From assembly GCA_910579595.1 (NCBI GenBank), contig CAJTVM010000069.1, positions 1-14,061 on the forward strand: DNA of 14,061 bases, in the 5' to 3' direction. This DNA comes from an uncultured Oscillospiraceae bacterium. GTDB lineage: Bacteria > Bacillota > Clostridia > Oscillospirales > Oscillospiraceae. The notes under the pieces were generated by a model. That model searched no databases and had not been told where the DNA came from. It was given only the letters and a program-made list of their open reading frames with translations. Made by a program: the position numbers and the translations under genes. This document shows positions 12,211 to 14,061 of the stretch, in pieces. Each line of letters starts with the position of its first letter. The first letter of the stretch is position 1.

Positions 12211-13590
12211 TTATTCTAATGCTGTAACGAAATTCTTGAACACATTGCCCCGCTCCGCGAAATTCTTGAAGCGATCAAAGGATGCGCTGGCGGGGGACAT
12301 AATCACCACGTCCCCCGGCTGGGCCAGCCCATGGGCCCGCTCTACCGCTTCCTTCAAATCGGCACAATCAATAATTTCCGGAACACCGGTTGCGTAATCC
12401 GGGGCCGCCAGCGTTGCCGCCTTGATCTTCCCCGCCGTATCCCCGGTGAGTAGCAGGGTTTTCACTGACTTGGTGATCTCCGAACCCAGCACGTCATAGG
12501 GGATTTGCTTGTCGTATCCCCCGGCGATGAGGATGACCTTCTGCGTGAAGGATCGCAGTCCCGCGATAGTGCGGCTGGGACTGGAGGCAATGGAGTCGTT
12601 ATAGTAACGCACCCCGTCCAACTCCCGCACCAGTTCGATGCGGTGGGCCACCCCGCCGAAAGTACGGGCAAAGTTTAAAATCACCTCGTCAGGTACCAGA
12701 TCCTCCACCACGGCGATGGCGGCCATGTAATTCTCCAGGTTGTGCAGCCCGGGGATCAGGATATCCTCCACATGGAGGATGGGCCGGCCGCAGTACATCA
12801 CCATGCCGTCCTTCACATATACCCCCTGATCCAACACCTTTTTCCGGCTGAACAGCGTCACCTGTCCCCTGGCCTCCCTGGCAAAGCCGGCGGTGATCTC
12901 ATTGTCCGCATTGAGCACCAGCTTATCGCAGGCGTCTTGGTAGGCAAAAATGTTCCGCTTGGCGGCCACATACTCGTCCATGTCCTTATGCACATCCAAG
13001 TGGTTGGGGGCCAGGTTGGTGACCACCGCAATGCTGGGGCTCTGCTCCATAGTGAGCAGCTGGAAGGAGGACAGCTCCAGCACCACTATGTCGTCGGGGC
13101 GGATCTCATCCACCTGGCACAGCAGCGGGTTGCCGATGTTGCCCCCCACAAAGGTGCGGTAACCCGCCGCCTTCAGCATCCCGGCGATGATGGTAGTGGT
13201 GGTGGTCTTGCCGTCTGATCCGGTCACCGCGATGATCCGGCAGGGACACAGGGACAAAAACGCCTCCATCTCCGAGGTGAGCCGCGCCCCTTCCTCCACC
13301 GCTTTGACGATCTGGGGCAAATCGGGCCGCAGCCCTGGCGTACGGAAGATCACGTCCACCCCTTCCAAATGATCCAGATAGTCCAGGCCCAGGGCCGTCT
13401 CCAGCCCCTGGCGCTCCAGCGACTCGATCAGGCCGTTAAAATCCTCCCGCCGCCGCTTGTCGCAGACCAGCACCGATATCCCCGCGTCCAGCAGCCGCTC
13501 CACCAGGGGGGTGTTGGACACGCCCAAACCGATGACCGCCACCCGCTTCCCTTTCAGCGAGTCCAAATATCCCTTCAGCGCCGATTCCAT
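12211..13590 (-). CDS. murD: UDP-N-acetylmuramoylalanine--D-glutamate ligase MurD
   Basis: Cytoplasmic Mur ligase that adds D-Glu to UDP-MurNAc-L-Ala with ATP during peptidoglycan precursor synthesis. The 459-residue product has the N-terminal Rossmann-like UDP-binding domain (KGKRVAVIGLGVSN, 13-26) and the ATP P-loop GSDGKTTTT (124-132). It also has GGNIGNPL (149-156), the ELSSFQL block (172-178), TNLAPNHLDVH (191-201), the probable carbamylated Lys211 (AAKRNIF) and the C-terminal MSPASASFDRFKNFAERG block. The frame continues upstream to 13680. I chose the ATG at 13590 because GGAGG is 9 nt before it, the length then fits the family, and the predicted transcript starts at about 13645. It is the first gene of the cluster; none of the usual mra/mur/fts genes adjoin it in this window. 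Confidence 0.96.
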   Translation of the reverse strand: MESALKGYLDSLKGKRVAVIGLGVSNTPLVERLLDAGISVLVCDKRRREDFNGLIESLERQGLETALGLDYLDHLEGVDVIFRTPGLRPDLPQIVKAVEEGARLTSEMEAFLSLCPCRIIAVTGSDGKTTTTTIIAGMLKAAGYRTFVGGNIGNPLLCQVDEIRPDDIVVLELSSFQLLTMEQSPSIAVVTNLAPNHLDVHKDMDEYVAAKRNIFAYQDACDKLVLNADNEITAGFAREARGQVTLFSRKKVLDQGVYVKDGMVMYCGRPILHVEDILIPGLHNLENYMAAIAVVEDLVPDEVILNFARTFGGVAHRIELVRELDGVRYYNDSIASSPSRTIAGLRSFTQKVILIAGGYDKQIPYDVLGSEITKSVKTLLLTGDTAGKIKAATLAAPDYATGVPEIIDCADLKEAVERAHGLAQPGDVVIMSPASASFDRFKNFAERGNVFKNFVTALE

Positions 13591-13651
13591 CCATCCGCAC
13601 CTCCATATCATCAATCTTTTTTGCCCGGAGGCAAATTTTTCAGATGAAGGT

Positions 13652-13680
13652 ATTATACCCCATTCAAATCCATTTGACAA
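13652..13680 (-). promoter_or_regulatory. Sigma-A promoter of murD and the following genes
   Basis: On the minus strand, TTGTCA (plus positions 13675-13680) and TATAAT (13652-13657) are separated by 17 nt. The -10 box is exact consensus and the -35 box has one mismatch. The expected start is near 13645, giving a leader of about 55 nt to the murD ATG. The -35 box lies on almost the same bases as the -35 box of the divergent rnpB promoter. Confidence 0.8.
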
Positions 13681-13702
13681 TCACCCAAAGATGAAGTACA
13701 AT
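13674..13702 (+). promoter_or_regulatory. Sigma-A promoter of rnpB
   Basis: TTGACA (13674-13679) and TACAAT (13697-13702) are separated by the ideal 17 nt. The expected start is near 13709, which agrees with the predicted 5' end of RNase P RNA. Its -35 hexamer is offset by one base from the -35 of the divergent murD promoter. Confidence 0.85.
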
Positions 13703-13710
13703 TAATATTT

Positions 13711-14061
13711 GCAAGTAAGCTGGACAGCCGCGCGTGCAGGCCGAAAGGCCGTTGCGTGAGGAAAGTCCGGGCTCCGCAGGGCAAGGATAACAGGTAACGC
13801 CTGCCGGGGGCGACCCCAGGAAAAGTGCAACAGAAATAGTCCGCCTCGTCCCCCATATCGGGGCCCCCGCAAAGCCGGCCCTTGGCTTTGTGGGGGAGGA
13901 GGCACAGCAAAGTGAGTGAACTCCGCCGCAAGCGGCGGAGTAAGCGATACGAAGCTTGTGCCGACGAGGTAAGGGTGGAAAGGCGAGGTAAGAGCTCACC
14001 CAATGGCGTGTCAAGCGCCCATTGCTGTAAACTCTATCCGGAGCAACGCCGTGGGAACACA
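13711..14061 (+). ncRNA. rnpB: RNase P RNA, bacterial class A, 3' end cut by the window
   Basis: This is the catalytic RNA of RNase P, which removes the 5' leader of tRNA precursors. Conserved blocks appear in order: GAGGAAAGTCCGGGCTCC at 13758-13775, the CAGGGCAAGGATAACAGG-type region around 13777-13795, ACAGAAA at 13830-13836, and AAGGGTGGAAAGGCGAGGTA continuing to GAGCTCACC (13971-14000). A long GC-rich hairpin (CTCCGCCGC at 13921-13929 with 13932-13940) corresponds to P12. A second one (about 13863-13897) lies between the catalytic-core strands. The presence of P12 and the downstream P15-P17 type region fits class A rather than the Bacillus class B. The 5' end is set from the promoter and is uncertain by a few bases. 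The closing strands of P1-P4 and the terminator lie beyond 14061. Confidence 0.95.

Noticed and set aside
13590..13680. Upstream start that lengthens MurD by 30 residues
   Set aside because: The extra residues do not look like the MurD N-terminus and would begin at the -35 box, upstream of the predicted transcription start; the ATG at 13590 has GGAGG and gives the usual length.
13653..14014. Minus-strand frames of 116 codons at the right edge
   Set aside because: They run through the RNase P RNA gene, whose conserved blocks are unmistakable on the plus strand.

Overview
The window looks like part of a chromosome of a spore-forming, GC-rich gut Clostridium relative (Oscillospiraceae-like: Flavonifractor, Pseudoflavonifractor or Lawsonibacter type). 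The basis is a class A RNase P RNA, the sporulation gene yunB, a YnbB-type PLP enzyme, consensus sigma-A promoters, GGAGG ribosome binding sites and GC-rich codon use. The genus is inference; family assignments rest on motifs I can read, not on searches.

Left part (1-1475) is an accessory, degraded region. It holds the 3' end of an unknown gene (1-282), then an AT-rich patch with two tandem small genes (604-792 and 793-1038) and a possibly broken small ORF before them (489-602). Two copies of a unit made of a hairpin plus a 28-bp sequence (291-347 and 1107-1169) bracket that patch. An orphan C-terminal coding tail (1153-1242) with its own strong terminator follows. The gene-poor stretch 283-603 holds the first repeat unit, a weak terminator-like hairpin and the small ORF; 1039-1475 holds the second repeat unit, the orphan tail, its terminator and a perfect-consensus promoter.

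That promoter drives a single plus-strand gene, an AtoE-type short-chain fatty acid transporter (1476-2861). It ends at a hairpin shared with the convergent minus-strand cluster.

The rest (2931-13590) is a nine-gene minus-strand cluster. In transcription order it is murD, two overlapping M42 aminopeptidases, a third M42 aminopeptidase, a YnbB/Met-gamma-lyase family enzyme, yunB, ligA, a class I/II aminotransferase and a membrane-anchored DNA/RNA endonuclease. Gaps are mostly 1-55 nt, with two 4-nt ATGA overlaps. The exception is a 219-nt gap between the second and third M42 genes, filled by a 194-bp palindromic MITE-like element. A sigma-A promoter precedes murD, and a sigma-E-like promoter sits just before yunB, so ligA and the last two genes may also be read during sporulation.

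Right edge: rnpB (RNase P RNA, from about 13711, cut by the window end) is divergent from murD. The two promoters share almost the same -35 hexamer.

No CRISPR array, tRNA, rRNA or complete transposase gene was seen. The best candidates for something little described are the MITE-like hairpin element, the repeat-bracketed small-gene cassette, the overlapping rnpB/murD promoters and the sigma-E-like promoter inside the ligA cluster.
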